From Flavobacterium hydatis (GTDB taxonomy: Bacteria > Bacteroidota > Bacteroidia > Flavobacteriales > Flavobacteriaceae): a stretch of 55,622 nt of DNA. Both the position numbers and the translations under genes were made by a program. Below the pieces are notes generated by a model, which was not told the DNA's origin, searched no databases, and saw only the letters and a program-made list of their open reading frames with translations. The number at the start of each line of letters is the position of its first letter. Positions within the stretch are counted from its first letter, which is position 1. The stretch is from the NCBI RefSeq assembly GCF_000737695.1, contig NZ_JPRM01000040.1, positions 1-55,622 of the forward strand, given 5' to 3'. Shown in pieces: positions 26,709 to 37,334 of the stretch.

Positions 26709-29700
26709 ATGGCAACACAATCTGACAACCAAGATCCAAATAAAAATAAACTCAATTTTTTTAAATTTGATTTAAAAGCCGGAAACCAACTCAAAGCATT
26801 CGATGCTATTTATAAAATACATCAAGGCAATTGGGATGAGGTAAAAAGTGAACTATCCAAAGACAAAAGTTTTACACCGGCAATAGTAAAAAATCTTGAG
26901 TTTACACACTACTTGTCTAAATGGAGTAATGACAATAAAGCTGTTGTTGAGCTTTTTCAGAAAGATGATAAGGTGCTTTCGATGCGTGATATTGCTTTGA
27001 ATTTTAATAAAGAGGCTTTTATCCAAAAAATAAAAAGTATTTCGCCAGCAAAATCAAATGAAGATAAAAAAGCATTTGCCATCGATTTGCATCATAAACT
27101 TTTTGAATTTGAACCTACTGCGGTTGTCGTAAACATGATAAAAGACCCACAAGTAGCAGTATTAAATACAGCAGTGGGGGCAAAAGTGGCTACATTATTA
27201 GAAAAAAATCCAGATTTTAATATAAGAACTACCTCTGTATATGAAGTATTCAAAAACAATAAAGAATTCAAAAAAATTCCTGATGATTTGCAACAACCTA
27301 TTCAAACGGAATTAAAAACTTTACAAAGAATTGTTACGGTTAGTCCCATAGCCGATGCTATTCCGGTTTTGTACGATGCCAAGCTCCATACAGCATTTCA
27401 AATTTCGGATATACCGCCTGCTCAATTCAAAACCGCATTGAGTGGTAAAGGATTAAATGCAACAATATTGCAGCAAATTCATACCAATGCGCAGCATTTA
27501 CGTGTACGAAATGAACATGCCTTAATAGCGTTAAAAGAAGCCAGTCAGAATACTGGTATTGATATGATTGATAAAAGCATACGATTGGGTAATGGTTCTG
27601 AAATAAAAAAAGGGCTGGGAGCCATGAAGACAGAAAGTAATGCCATTGCATATTCTCCAGAGGAAGCTACAAAAGAGATTATAGAAAAAAATAACTTAAC
27701 ATGGGATATGCTTTTTGGCGATGCAGATATTTGCGAATGTGGCGAATGTACTTCCGTATATAGTGCTGCGGCATATTATGTAGAATTATTACAGTATTTA
27801 CGCAACAACAATCTTGATTCTTATGCTGAGGGCGATGTGGCAATAAAATCCGATCCTAAAAATATTTCCGGAACTCCGTTAGAAAAATTATTTAATCGTC
27901 GCCCAGATTTAGGCTGTTTGGAATTGACTTGTAAAAATACCAACACTATTTTACCTTATGTTGATCTGGCAAATGAAGTCATGGAAAGTTATGTGGCATT
28001 CAAACATTTAAAACCTTTTAATGTAGCCGATGAAACTAGTAGTGAATTGCTTGCAGAGCCTCAGCATACAGAATATCAGGCGTATTGTATCTTAAAAAAT
28101 GAAGTATACCCATTTACACTACCATACCATCAGCCAATTGATGCTACAAGAATATATTTGGATTATTTAGGAACAAGTCGTTATGAAGTAATAGATACTT
28201 TTAGAAAAAACAATAGTAGTAACAATGCAGAATTAACTCAATTAAAAGATGAAGTTTTAGACAGGGCTTCTGATTCTGAATTTTTAAATATTACTAAAGA
28301 AGAATATATCATACTCACAAAGGAATGCTTTGAAAGTAAAGCCCTGATGAATAAGCTTAAAAATAAAACATTTACAGATTCTGAATATCAAGAATTGATT
28401 GGTGTAAAATCTGTTGGTGAATATTATGGCTATGATGATGATGCAACAATGTTGAGCGATAACGGGCTCACCTTAATTAAAAAAGAATTTTTACGACGTA
28501 CCGGAATTGATTATTTCAACCTTGTAGATTTACTTAAAACAGAATATATCAATCCATTTTTACCAAAAGGGAAATCGAAAAATATAACGGAAAGTCTACA
28601 TTTTAGCTATCGTTTTTTACAAAATTATGCTAAAATACATGGTATTGATAAAATGGCTGAAGATTTGGTGAAATTAGAAAAATTTGCTGATTTATTGCCA
28701 ATGATTAAAGATCAGATAGAAATACTAACAAACAAAAAGGTACTAAGCTGTCCTGATACATGCAAAGATAAAGTAGAAATAAGCGACAAGGATATTATAT
28801 GTTGGGTGAAATGTCATTTTGAGAAAATAGGCAAAATGATAGTCATAGAAAGCGGTAGAGGATGCGTGAATGGGAAAATACTGTTTAAGAATGATAAATT
28901 ATTTGATAATGATTTTGGCATAAGGGTTGAAAATTGCAAGATACTTTATGATACAGAAAAACAAATACTTCCACTTGGTCAAATTGATAAAAAAACAGGA
29001 AAAGTCACTTTTTTGAATGAAAATGAAGAAGCGGATCCTAAAAGTTGGGAGCAAATAAAATTTGTAGGTGACAAGGGCGAAAAAGGCCTATTCTTAATAA
29101 TAGATGGAGAGGTGTATCTCATTTTCTTAGAACAAAAAGACAGTTGCGATTTAAATACAGCGCTACTTCAGCATTTAGATGGAACACCACTCACTGCTGA
29201 CGAGTATGATCGTATACATCGTTTTATACGCTTGTGGAGAAAATTAGATTGGACAATTGATGAATTAGATAAAGCAATTATTGGATTAAGTATCCAAAAA
29301 ACAGTAAACAATGAAGATGATTTAAGCGAAGATGATTCTATTTGCGATGATTGTAATGATGAATGCGACAGTTCTGACTGTGATGAATGTGATTGTGATG
29401 ACTGTAACGAAGAATGTCATCATGATTATGATATTTCAACCACCCTAATACATCAATTGGTAGCTGTAAAAAAACTATTAGATAAAACAGGAATTGAAGT
29501 AATAAAACTACTAGCTTTTTGGACAGATATTAGTGCAGCAGGTGAAAACTCTCTCTACAAAAAACTTTTCTTAACACACAATGTGTTAGGAATTGATAAG
29601 GTTTTTAAAGCCAATGCAAATGGTAATTATCTTACTGTAAACACTACAATTACCGAGCATTTTCCGGTATTAATGGCAGCTTTAAATTATTCAGCCGATG

Positions 29701-32700
29701 ATTTGCAAACTGTTATGGAAGCTACAGACATGACAGATGAATTGACCTTCAGTAATCTATCAAAACTATATCGCTACCGATTGCTTTCAAAAGTTTTAGG
29801 CTATAAGATTCCTGCATTTATAGACATCATTCCTTTATTAGGTAATATATTTAATGATGCATACAGTACACTAGAATTTATAGAGAATTTATCCAAAATA
29901 GATGATGCGGGCTTTACACCACAAGAACTCAATTATATCATTAGAGATTTTGACGATACTAAAAAACCGTTTAAACCTACGCAGAAATCAATTTTAATTT
30001 TAGCAAAATCCATATACGATGGGTTAAACACCATCGACGAAACACAACAGGATTTAAAGGCTGATGTCAAAATTGAAAATGCAGCATTACAACAAATCAA
30101 TATCAAAGAAAAAGCAACGTCAGAATTTGTAAGAGCTAAAGCAAGTTTACTTTTTGAAACAGATATTGTTGAAAAAATCATCGGCATATTAGAGGGTAAG
30201 AACATATTTATAATCAATGCTCCAAAAAACATAGCGTTTACTTTGGCAGAAGAGAAAACACTTCAGAATAAATTAAAATACGATAAGATAAATGGTAGTA
30301 TCCAAATCACAGGGATCTTAACCGAAGCTGAAAGCATTGATTATAAAGCAATCAGTAACGACCCAGATTGGATATCTGCATTGATTAAGGTTGAAAAACA
30401 GCAGAACAAGCAATTCAAAGAATTATTGTCTAAAGTTTTTGATACTGAAAAAACAAAAACAGCCGCTCAAAAAGAAGCATTAGAAAAAATAATTAAAACA
30501 GGTGACATAAGTTTCCCTATTGATAAAATACTTGATGGAGATCCTGATATTAATACAGCTCCTCAAAAAAGAATAGCTTTTTTAGAAATTTTCATGCCTT
30601 ATCTGCGTCAGGAACTGAGTCATCGTTTTATTGTAAACACTTTGTCTGGCATAGTAGGTTTACAACCTAATATTACTGATATATTGATTACTGATATACT
30701 AAAAATAAGCAATATACCAGTTTCGTTATTCAGTATTTTTGAAAAAATAAAAGAAAGCAGCAAGCCTGTTGAAAGCAATTGGAATGGATACTTAATTCCG
30801 TCATCAACTGCAACATATACGTTTGTTGTTAAAGAGAGCAATGTTCAACCTATACTTAGTATTGATGGAACAACATTGAGTTTTACCGTTCAGGAAGACC
30901 CTACAAATGAATGGTGGAGTAATGATATTGTACTCCAATCTGGTAAATTATATAAATTGTCAACTATTGGAGTCGAATTAAAAAATATCTATTGGAGAAC
31001 AACCGCCTCAGCCATTACAGCTGTTCCATCATCGGCATTAATTCCTGACTTTGCATCTAAGCAATGCGAACCAGCATTAATAGCATTAAAAAAAGCAGCC
31101 ATGCTGATCACTGGTTTTGATTTAAGTGCAGATGAAATTCAGTTTCTGGAAAAAAATAAAGTTCATTTTGATAATCTGGATTTTAATAAGTTAACATTAA
31201 TCCATTGGTTGCGATTGGAGGCATATACCAGATTGCGAAACTCTTTGCCTCAATCTGAATTTAACATACTAGAATTTTGGGACTGGACTTACAATCCATT
31301 ATCTGATGTAACATCATTGAGCTGTAAAATTGCTGAACTCACAACTTGGAAAAAACAACGAATTGAGAAGTTAATTGCAACAAATCATTTCAATATAGCA
31401 CAACTACAAGATTACAACAACGAAAAAAATCTATTAAAACTGCAGTCAGCTCTAGTTGTTGCCGATAAGATAAGTGTAGATATCGATTTGCTTTTTGAAT
31501 GGGCAATTCCTACTTCTAAATTCAATAAATGCAGAGTAATTGCCGATAGTATAAAAAATGCTATTCGTGTCAAATACAACCAAACCGATTGGGAACAGGC
31601 TGTAAAACCATTGAGTGATAAACTGCGTAATAACCAGAAAGAAGCCTTAATTGGATTTTTGTTGCAACAACAAACATTGTTAGATTGGGGAGTAACGGAT
31701 GCAGACAGCCTATTTGAATATTTTCTGATAGATGTTCAAATGGATGCTTGCATGGAAACTTCACGTATTAAACAGGCATTATCATCGGTACAATTATTTA
31801 TACAACGTTGTTTCTTGGGATTGGAAGAAGAATACAGCGGAATCGCGCCAGATATATTAGATAGAGAACGTTGGGATTGGATGCAGCGTTACAGAGTTTG
31901 GGAAGCCAATCGTAAAGTTTTCTTATATCCCGAAAATTGGATCGAAAGTAACTTACGAGATGATAAGAGTCCGTTTTTTAAAGAATTAGAAGGCGAATTA
32001 CTGCAAAAAGACATCAACAAGCAAAATGTCATTGACGCGTTAAAATCCTATCTCTATAAAGTCGATGAAGTGGCTAATATGGAAGTAGTAGGCTTGTATA
32101 TTGACGGTACAAAACCAGCAGAGTTAAAAGGAAAATGGACTACTGGAGCAAAGTTGCATATTTTCTCACGCACACGTAATGCACCTTACTTTTTTTATTA
32201 TCGTTATTTGGCATTGGATAAAATGAACTGGTATCCATGGGAAAAAATGCACGTGGATATACCGGGTTATGATGTGGAAGATAAAGATGGGAAAGTTACC
32301 GATAATGGTTGTTTCTTAACACCTGTGGTGTGGAATGGACGTTTGCTGATTTTCTTTCCTCAGATTGTAAAAAAAATAAAACCAGCTAAAACTGGTGATG
32401 ATTCAATGAAAACTCTTGGGGATACAACAGTTAACAGTAATTTGCCCGTAGAATATTTTGAAATAAAAATGGCATGGAGTGAGTACCGAAATGGTAAATG
32501 GACACAAAAACAATTGAGCAAAGATGTTTTGGATACAAAACCAAAAAGTGTTGGCCTTAATATTCAGTGTTTTAAGTTTGTTCCTGTAATAAATGAAAAT
32601 GAAATACTGATAAATGTAGATGATCTTAAAGATGATCTTAAAGACTATTTTGGTACATTTAAATTTGAAGGTAATACCATTAAAGTAGCATCAGCGATAG

Positions 32701-35700
32701 GAACTGTACCAATTCCAATTCCAATTGATCAGTTTAATCAATCTGAAGGAAAAATGTATTCATGGCAGCTCAATAGCCCAACTTTTGCACGTCATCTTGA
32801 TTTTTCTTTTAATGAAGAATCATCAAAAGAAAATTTAGTTTGGGATAATGGAAGTTCAAATACGGTAAAATTCCATCATTCTTTTACACATAAGCTAATG
32901 GGTAAAATTAATTCTGGGAAACTGGAAGAATTTTTTAATTGTAATCTAAAAATAGTTGATAAAGAAGATGCATTTGGTTGGTCAGACCATGATGGAGATG
33001 CAAGTACACCCGAAATATACAATGAGCTCAAACGTCCTTATTCTTTATACAATTGGGAATTGTTTTTGCACACACCAATGATGTTGGCAGATGCATTAAG
33101 TAAATCGCAACAATTTGAAGATGCTATGAAATGGTATCATTTTGTGTTTAATCCTATTGCTGAAGGTTCTGATGATAAACGTTTTTGGCAATTTGCTCCC
33201 TTTAAAGAAACAGACAGCCAAAGAATTTTGGACAATATTTTTAATAATCTCAAACCAAATAAGGCTAATCAAACTATAAGCGAATGGCGTGATAATCCTT
33301 TTATGCCACACTTTGTAGCTCGTAACCGTCCGGTGGCATACATGAAATGGGTCGTAATGAAATATATCGATAATCTGGTAGCATGGGGCGATTATCTATT
33401 CCGACAAGACACTATAGAAAGTATTAATCAGGCTACACAATTGTATATTTTGGCCATGCATATTATGGGACCTCGCCCCATGATTATTCCAAAGCGCGGT
33501 ATTACAAAACCGCAAACCTATATTGGTTTATTAGACAAATGGGATGCTTTTGGGAATGCCATGGTAGAGTTGGAATTGGCAGCTCCATTCAGCAATCAAA
33601 CTCCCTTACCTTTTGGGGCAGTAAATGGCGAATTGGCGTTTGCAAATATATACGGTTTAGCTTCTTCACTTTATTTCTGTATCCCGAACAATCCTAAACT
33701 TATGGGCTATTGGGATACCATTGCCGATAGATTATATAAAATACGCCATTGTGAAAATATCGAAGGAGTATTCCGAAAATTACCATTGTTTGAACCACCA
33801 ATTGATCCTGCATTATTGGTAAAAGCAGCGGCACAAGGATTGAGTATTGCCTCAGTAATAAATGATTTAAATACTCCAATGCCTAACTATCGTTTTTACT
33901 ATTTACTCCAAAAAGCATTGGAATTGTGCGGAGAATTAAAATCTATGGGAAATGCTTTGCTTTCCGTAATCGAGAAAAAAGATAATGAAGCCATTGCACT
34001 TATCCGTTCCAGACATGAAAATGCTATGCACAATCTGGTAATGGAAATTAAAAAATTGCAACTGGAAGAGGCACAGAAAAATATGGATGGTCTGGAACAG
34101 AATCGTAAAAGTCCAGAACATCGTATGAAGTATTACCTAAAATTAATAGGAGAGGACTTAGGCAAAGTACCAGGATTGGATGCTGAATTTGCTGAAATTG
34201 TCAATAGCATTGAAGCACCTGTAGATGAAAGCGGATTGAAACTTATACCTTTTGAGAAAGAAGATATGGATAAGGCCAGTGCTGCTGCCGATTGGCAAAC
34301 CGGTATTGGAGTAGTAGAGACATTGGCTTCGGTTTTTCATGCATTGCCAACGATAAATGGTCACGGAACACCTTTAGGAGTAGGGGTTGCTGTATCTTGG
34401 GGATTTCCTAACTTGGCAAATGCTACATCAGCAGTTGCTAGAGGTTTACGAATTTATGCAGATCATCTTTCTTACCAATCTTCATCAGCTGGTAAAAAAG
34501 GAAATTTCAAACGTGCTTTACAAGAACGAGTTATGCAAGCTAATGCTGCAGGTTATGAACTAAAACAAATAGACAAGCAAATAACAGCTCAAAAAATTCG
34601 TATTGCCATTGCCAATCAGGAAATTACCAACCAACAAAAAATGATCGATAATGCACTGGAAATAGAAGATTTTTTAAAAAATAAATATACTAATGAAGAA
34701 TTGTATACCTGGATGCGCGGAAGCCTTAAAACATTGTACCATCAGGTATATAGTTTAGCACATGAATTGTCTAAAAAAGCAGAAAAAGTATATCGCTTTG
34801 AGCGAGGAATAAGTAATTCTAATTTCATACAATCAGGTTATTGGGATGCAGGACGAGATGGCTTACTTGCTGGAGAACAACTTTATGTAGGATTAAAACA
34901 AATGGAAGCAGCTTATCAGAACGAGCGCGGGTATGATTATGAAATCACAAAACATGTTTCTTTATGCTTATTAAGTCCATTGGCACTTATCCAACTTAGG
35001 GAAACAGGCAAATGCGAGTTTGAAATACCCGAAGTATTATTTGATATGGATTATCCCGGGCAATACAAGCGTCGTATCAAAACGGTATCAGTATCAATGC
35101 CATGTATTGCAGGGCCGTATACAGGAGTTAATGCTAAATTAAGCTTGTTAGAAAATAAATTCAGGAATAATGCAATAGGCGGTAAGACGTACGAAGAGGA
35201 TACAGAGGATACCGATAATCGTTTTAGTACCTACCGAATCCCGATTAATGCTATTGCAACAAGTACTGCCCAAAATGACAACGGTATGTTTGAATTGAAT
35301 TTTAAAGATGAACGTTATTTGCCATTTGAAGGCGCTGGAGTTATCAGTAAATGGCGTCTTGAATTACCAGAGATTCGTCAATTTGACTATGCGACAGTTA
35401 CAGATGTTATTGTACATATTAGATATACAGCCAACGAAGGCGGAGAACGATTAAAACTAAACGCTACAAAAACCGTATTTAAACAATTAGAAAATATTAA
35501 ACAACAATTAAATCAAACGGGTTTACATTTGGCTCTAAATATGAAACATGATTTGTCAAATGAATGGCTTTTACTCAAGAAATCAGGAGTAGTTGAATTG
35601 AATATTGACAAAGTAAGATTGCCTTATTTAGCACAATCTATTGATTCAGCACATATAGAAGAAGTTATGTTTTTAGCAAAAGTTAAAGACAATCCGGTTA

Positions 35701-35879
35701 GTTTTGTGCTTACTTTAGATGAAACCGAAACAGTAAATCTTTCCAAAGTAAATGAATTGAATATGTGTAGTGGCATTAATTCTGCTATTAAACTAGATAT
35801 CCCATTTAGTTTGTCAATTCAAGATACCGATAAATTAAAATTGGAAGAATTAATCATGGTAGTGAAATATAGTTTTTAA
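26709..35879 (+). CDS. Tc toxin subunit A (TcA-type pore/receptor-binding subunit)
   Basis: A 3056-residue homolog of TcdA/XptA. Known TcA pentamers bind the host cell and form a syringe-like channel for the TcB-TcC cargo. Order: helical N-terminus; VRP1 region (about 330-445; SVYSAAAYYVELLQYL, PLEKLFNRRPDLGCLEL); a second helical part with RIHRFIRLWRKLDWTIDELD (about 835-855); an Asp/Cys-rich insertion at 877-907; a PA14-like beta sandwich (about 1350-1445); the ABC-toxin N-terminal/neuraminidase-like part (about 1690-2000; WDWMQRYRVWEANRKVFLYP); and the C-terminal TcB-binding domain with long coiled-coil helices (about 2600-2760). No signal peptide and no type IX sorting domain. It is larger than typical 2500-residue TcA proteins, partly through insertions. 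A terminator follows 25 bases after the stop. Target organism unknown. Confidence 0.93.
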   Translation: MATQSDNQDPNKNKLNFFKFDLKAGNQLKAFDAIYKIHQGNWDEVKSELSKDKSFTPAIVKNLEFTHYLSKWSNDNKAVVELFQKDDKVLSMRDIALNFNKEAFIQKIKSISPAKSNEDKKAFAIDLHHKLFEFEPTAVVVNMIKDPQVAVLNTAVGAKVATLLEKNPDFNIRTTSVYEVFKNNKEFKKIPDDLQQPIQTELKTLQRIVTVSPIADAIPVLYDAKLHTAFQISDIPPAQFKTALSGKGLNATILQQIHTNAQHLRVRNEHALIALKEASQNTGIDMIDKSIRLGNGSEIKKGLGAMKTESNAIAYSPEEATKEIIEKNNLTWDMLFGDADICECGECTSVYSAAAYYVELLQYLRNNNLDSYAEGDVAIKSDPKNISGTPLEKLFNRRPDLGCLELTCKNTNTILPYVDLANEVMESYVAFKHLKPFNVADETSSELLAEPQHTEYQAYCILKNEVYPFTLPYHQPIDATRIYLDYLGTSRYEVIDTFRKNNSSNNAELTQLKDEVLDRASDSEFLNITKEEYIILTKECFESKALMNKLKNKTFTDSEYQELIGVKSVGEYYGYDDDATMLSDNGLTLIKKEFLRRTGIDYFNLVDLLKTEYINPFLPKGKSKNITESLHFSYRFLQNYAKIHGIDKMAEDLVKLEKFADLLPMIKDQIEILTNKKVLSCPDTCKDKVEISDKDIICWVKCHFEKIGKMIVIESGRGCVNGKILFKNDKLFDNDFGIRVENCKILYDTEKQILPLGQIDKKTGKVTFLNENEEADPKSWEQIKFVGDKGEKGLFLIIDGEVYLIFLEQKDSCDLNTALLQHLDGTPLTADEYDRIHRFIRLWRKLDWTIDELDKAIIGLSIQKTVNNEDDLSEDDSICDDCNDECDSSDCDECDCDDCNEECHHDYDISTTLIHQLVAVKKLLDKTGIEVIKLLAFWTDISAAGENSLYKKLFLTHNVLGIDKVFKANANGNYLTVNTTITEHFPVLMAALNYSADDLQTVMEATDMTDELTFSNLSKLYRYRLLSKVLGYKIPAFIDIIPLLGNIFNDAYSTLEFIENLSKIDDAGFTPQELNYIIRDFDDTKKPFKPTQKSILILAKSIYDGLNTIDETQQDLKADVKIENAALQQINIKEKATSEFVRAKASLLFETDIVEKIIGILEGKNIFIINAPKNIAFTLAEEKTLQNKLKYDKINGSIQITGILTEAESIDYKAISNDPDWISALIKVEKQQNKQFKELLSKVFDTEKTKTAAQKEALEKIIKTGDISFPIDKILDGDPDINTAPQKRIAFLEIFMPYLRQELSHRFIVNTLSGIVGLQPNITDILITDILKISNIPVSLFSIFEKIKESSKPVESNWNGYLIPSSTATYTFVVKESNVQPILSIDGTTLSFTVQEDPTNEWWSNDIVLQSGKLYKLSTIGVELKNIYWRTTASAITAVPSSALIPDFASKQCEPALIALKKAAMLITGFDLSADEIQFLEKNKVHFDNLDFNKLTLIHWLRLEAYTRLRNSLPQSEFNILEFWDWTYNPLSDVTSLSCKIAELTTWKKQRIEKLIATNHFNIAQLQDYNNEKNLLKLQSALVVADKISVDIDLLFEWAIPTSKFNKCRVIADSIKNAIRVKYNQTDWEQAVKPLSDKLRNNQKEALIGFLLQQQTLLDWGVTDADSLFEYFLIDVQMDACMETSRIKQALSSVQLFIQRCFLGLEEEYSGIAPDILDRERWDWMQRYRVWEANRKVFLYPENWIESNLRDDKSPFFKELEGELLQKDINKQNVIDALKSYLYKVDEVANMEVVGLYIDGTKPAELKGKWTTGAKLHIFSRTRNAPYFFYYRYLALDKMNWYPWEKMHVDIPGYDVEDKDGKVTDNGCFLTPVVWNGRLLIFFPQIVKKIKPAKTGDDSMKTLGDTTVNSNLPVEYFEIKMAWSEYRNGKWTQKQLSKDVLDTKPKSVGLNIQCFKFVPVINENEILINVDDLKDDLKDYFGTFKFEGNTIKVASAIGTVPIPIPIDQFNQSEGKMYSWQLNSPTFARHLDFSFNEESSKENLVWDNGSSNTVKFHHSFTHKLMGKINSGKLEEFFNCNLKIVDKEDAFGWSDHDGDASTPEIYNELKRPYSLYNWELFLHTPMMLADALSKSQQFEDAMKWYHFVFNPIAEGSDDKRFWQFAPFKETDSQRILDNIFNNLKPNKANQTISEWRDNPFMPHFVARNRPVAYMKWVVMKYIDNLVAWGDYLFRQDTIESINQATQLYILAMHIMGPRPMIIPKRGITKPQTYIGLLDKWDAFGNAMVELELAAPFSNQTPLPFGAVNGELAFANIYGLASSLYFCIPNNPKLMGYWDTIADRLYKIRHCENIEGVFRKLPLFEPPIDPALLVKAAAQGLSIASVINDLNTPMPNYRFYYLLQKALELCGELKSMGNALLSVIEKKDNEAIALIRSRHENAMHNLVMEIKKLQLEEAQKNMDGLEQNRKSPEHRMKYYLKLIGEDLGKVPGLDAEFAEIVNSIEAPVDESGLKLIPFEKEDMDKASAAADWQTGIGVVETLASVFHALPTINGHGTPLGVGVAVSWGFPNLANATSAVARGLRIYADHLSYQSSSAGKKGNFKRALQERVMQANAAGYELKQIDKQITAQKIRIAIANQEITNQQKMIDNALEIEDFLKNKYTNEELYTWMRGSLKTLYHQVYSLAHELSKKAEKVYRFERGISNSNFIQSGYWDAGRDGLLAGEQLYVGLKQMEAAYQNERGYDYEITKHVSLCLLSPLALIQLRETGKCEFEIPEVLFDMDYPGQYKRRIKTVSVSMPCIAGPYTGVNAKLSLLENKFRNNAIGGKTYEEDTEDTDNRFSTYRIPINAIATSTAQNDNGMFELNFKDERYLPFEGAGVISKWRLELPEIRQFDYATVTDVIVHIRYTANEGGERLKLNATKTVFKQLENIKQQLNQTGLHLALNMKHDLSNEWLLLKKSGVVELNIDKVRLPYLAQSIDSAHIEEVMFLAKVKDNPVSFVLTLDETETVNLSKVNELNMCSGINSAIKLDIPFSLSIQDTDKLKLEELIMVVKYSF

Positions 35880-35904
35880 AGCTAAATAATTGGATAAAAA
35901 TAGC

Positions 35905-35936
35905 AAAGCCCAATTCTTGGTAGAATTGGGCTTTTG
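35905..35936 (+). terminator. Terminator of the Tc locus
   Basis: AAAGCCCAATTCT (35905-35917), loop TGGT and AGAATTGGGCTTT (35922-35934) form a perfect 13-bp stem between the TcA gene and the convergent lipoprotein gene. Confidence 0.85.
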
Positions 35937-35959
35937 AGTTTGTGTTTATTTTTAAATTT

Positions 35960-36991
35960 TTACAGAGGACTATTTTCAAATTTTATTTTATTCAAATCAA
36001 TAGTATCAGCTTCCTGTATATTCATTTCGTATGATATTTCTATTTCATGTGTAGATACAAATTCTATTTTTTTATCACATCCTGTAGCGCAGGATTCTAC
36101 AGCAATCGGAAAATATAATTTTTTGTTCTTGTCATAACCTATAATGTTATGGCGAAAATAAGTAACAATTTTAAAATCAGTGTTTTCAATGACTTGATCA
36201 TTATCATAATTACCATTAAATTGAAATAAATTTTCAGTATAATAAGTGCTTTTTAGAACAGTAGGATAAGAAGGTTCTGTAGTCTTAGGATAATTATCCG
36301 AATGCCATTTTTGCTCAAAATTCTTATAATAATTAATATCTTTTTCCTTTTCGGATGGATTGTAAACCCATTTGCTTTTTTGAGCAAACTGATACAATTC
36401 TTTTTTAATTGTAGGGTTATGATCTAATGCTGTATTTTTTATAAATTCACCATCAACAGCATTATCAGATCTTAAAGTAGGTTCTCCCTCATATTTTAGG
36501 GTATAAAATTTTAGGGTATTCATGTTTAACATTATAAAACTCAAATATAATCCAGGGTCACCATTCCCTAAAGGAGATTCCATTAATGCAAATAGAAAAT
36601 AATCTATATTTTGAATCTTTTTTCTTAAAAAAAGTTGCTCGTCGATCGTGACATGATTGTAATCACTTATTAGCAAAGTATCATTCTTAATTAATTGTTG
36701 GATTCCCTTATTCTTTTTATACTTCGAAACTATCAATATATTTTTATCACCTGCAAGCAAAAAATTATCCTCATCGCTAACTTCGCTACCTGATATTTTA
36801 ATAATTTCGGTATTATCCTGATTGTTAAAAGAGAATAAAGTAGTTGTCTTTTTTACTTCGCTACTATCTTCTGGAGTGTTTTTATTTTCTTTCTTTATTT
36901 CCTTGTTAGAAATTTTTTCATCTTTTTTACAAGAAGTAAGAGAGATGAAACATAAAAGAATTATAGCGAGTTTGCTTTTAATTATTTTCAA
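35960..36991 (-). CDS. Hypothetical lipoprotein
   Basis: A 343-residue lipoprotein with a clear lipobox (LAIILLCFISLTSC, Cys at residue 21) followed by a Lys/Glu-rich linker up to about residue 50. The rest is a globular domain with no motif I can name. It has two Cys near the C-terminus (SCATGCDKK, about 314-322). The start is TTG at 36991: an in-frame TAA stands directly before it and no ATG follows for over 100 codons. The promoter element TATATTTG at 37056-37063 supports transcription from there. It is convergent with the Tc locus and probably unrelated to it. Confidence 0.7.
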   Translation of the reverse strand: MKIIKSKLAIILLCFISLTSCKKDEKISNKEIKKENKNTPEDSSEVKKTTTLFSFNNQDNTEIIKISGSEVSDEDNFLLAGDKNILIVSKYKKNKGIQQLIKNDTLLISDYNHVTIDEQLFLRKKIQNIDYFLFALMESPLGNGDPGLYLSFIMLNMNTLKFYTLKYEGEPTLRSDNAVDGEFIKNTALDHNPTIKKELYQFAQKSKWVYNPSEKEKDINYYKNFEQKWHSDNYPKTTEPSYPTVLKSTYYTENLFQFNGNYDNDQVIENTDFKIVTYFRHNIIGYDKNKKLYFPIAVESCATGCDKKIEFVSTHEIEISYEMNIQEADTIDLNKIKFENSPL

Positions 36992-37055
36992 TTAGTTTTC
37001 AGTTTAAGGTTATTGGTAAAATAATTTTTAGAGATTAGATTAAGGCATCTTAAGT

Positions 37056-37063
37056 CAAATATA
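37056..37063 (-). promoter_or_regulatory. -7 element TATATTTG for the hypothetical lipoprotein gene
   Basis: Exact TAnnTTTG match on the minus strand, 64 bases upstream of the TTG start. The rest of the 343-base divergent region (36992-37334) holds only this and the permease promoter. Confidence 0.5.
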
Positions 37064-37293
37064 CATAAGTATTTAAAAAAAACTTATTTTCAGTATTTCT
37101 TTAAATTTACTATTAGAACAGAAAGATGAGTAGGGGATTGTCTTACCTACGAAGAACATTTGTTAATCAATCCTTTATGATATTATTAAATAATGATTTG
37201 ATAATATTTATTCCGTTTATATGATTCTTTATCTGAGTTTTGGCATATTATATGCTTTGTAGGATTCCTTTTTTAACTTATATTCGCTTTTTA

Positions 37294-37301
37294 TACATTT
37301 G
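37294..37301 (+). promoter_or_regulatory. -7 element TACATTTG for the amino acid permease
   Basis: Exact TAnnTTTG match 33 bases upstream of the GTG start at 37335. Confidence 0.5.
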
Positions 37302-37334
37302 TGAGTACATTTAACTTATTTAAAAATCTAATTT

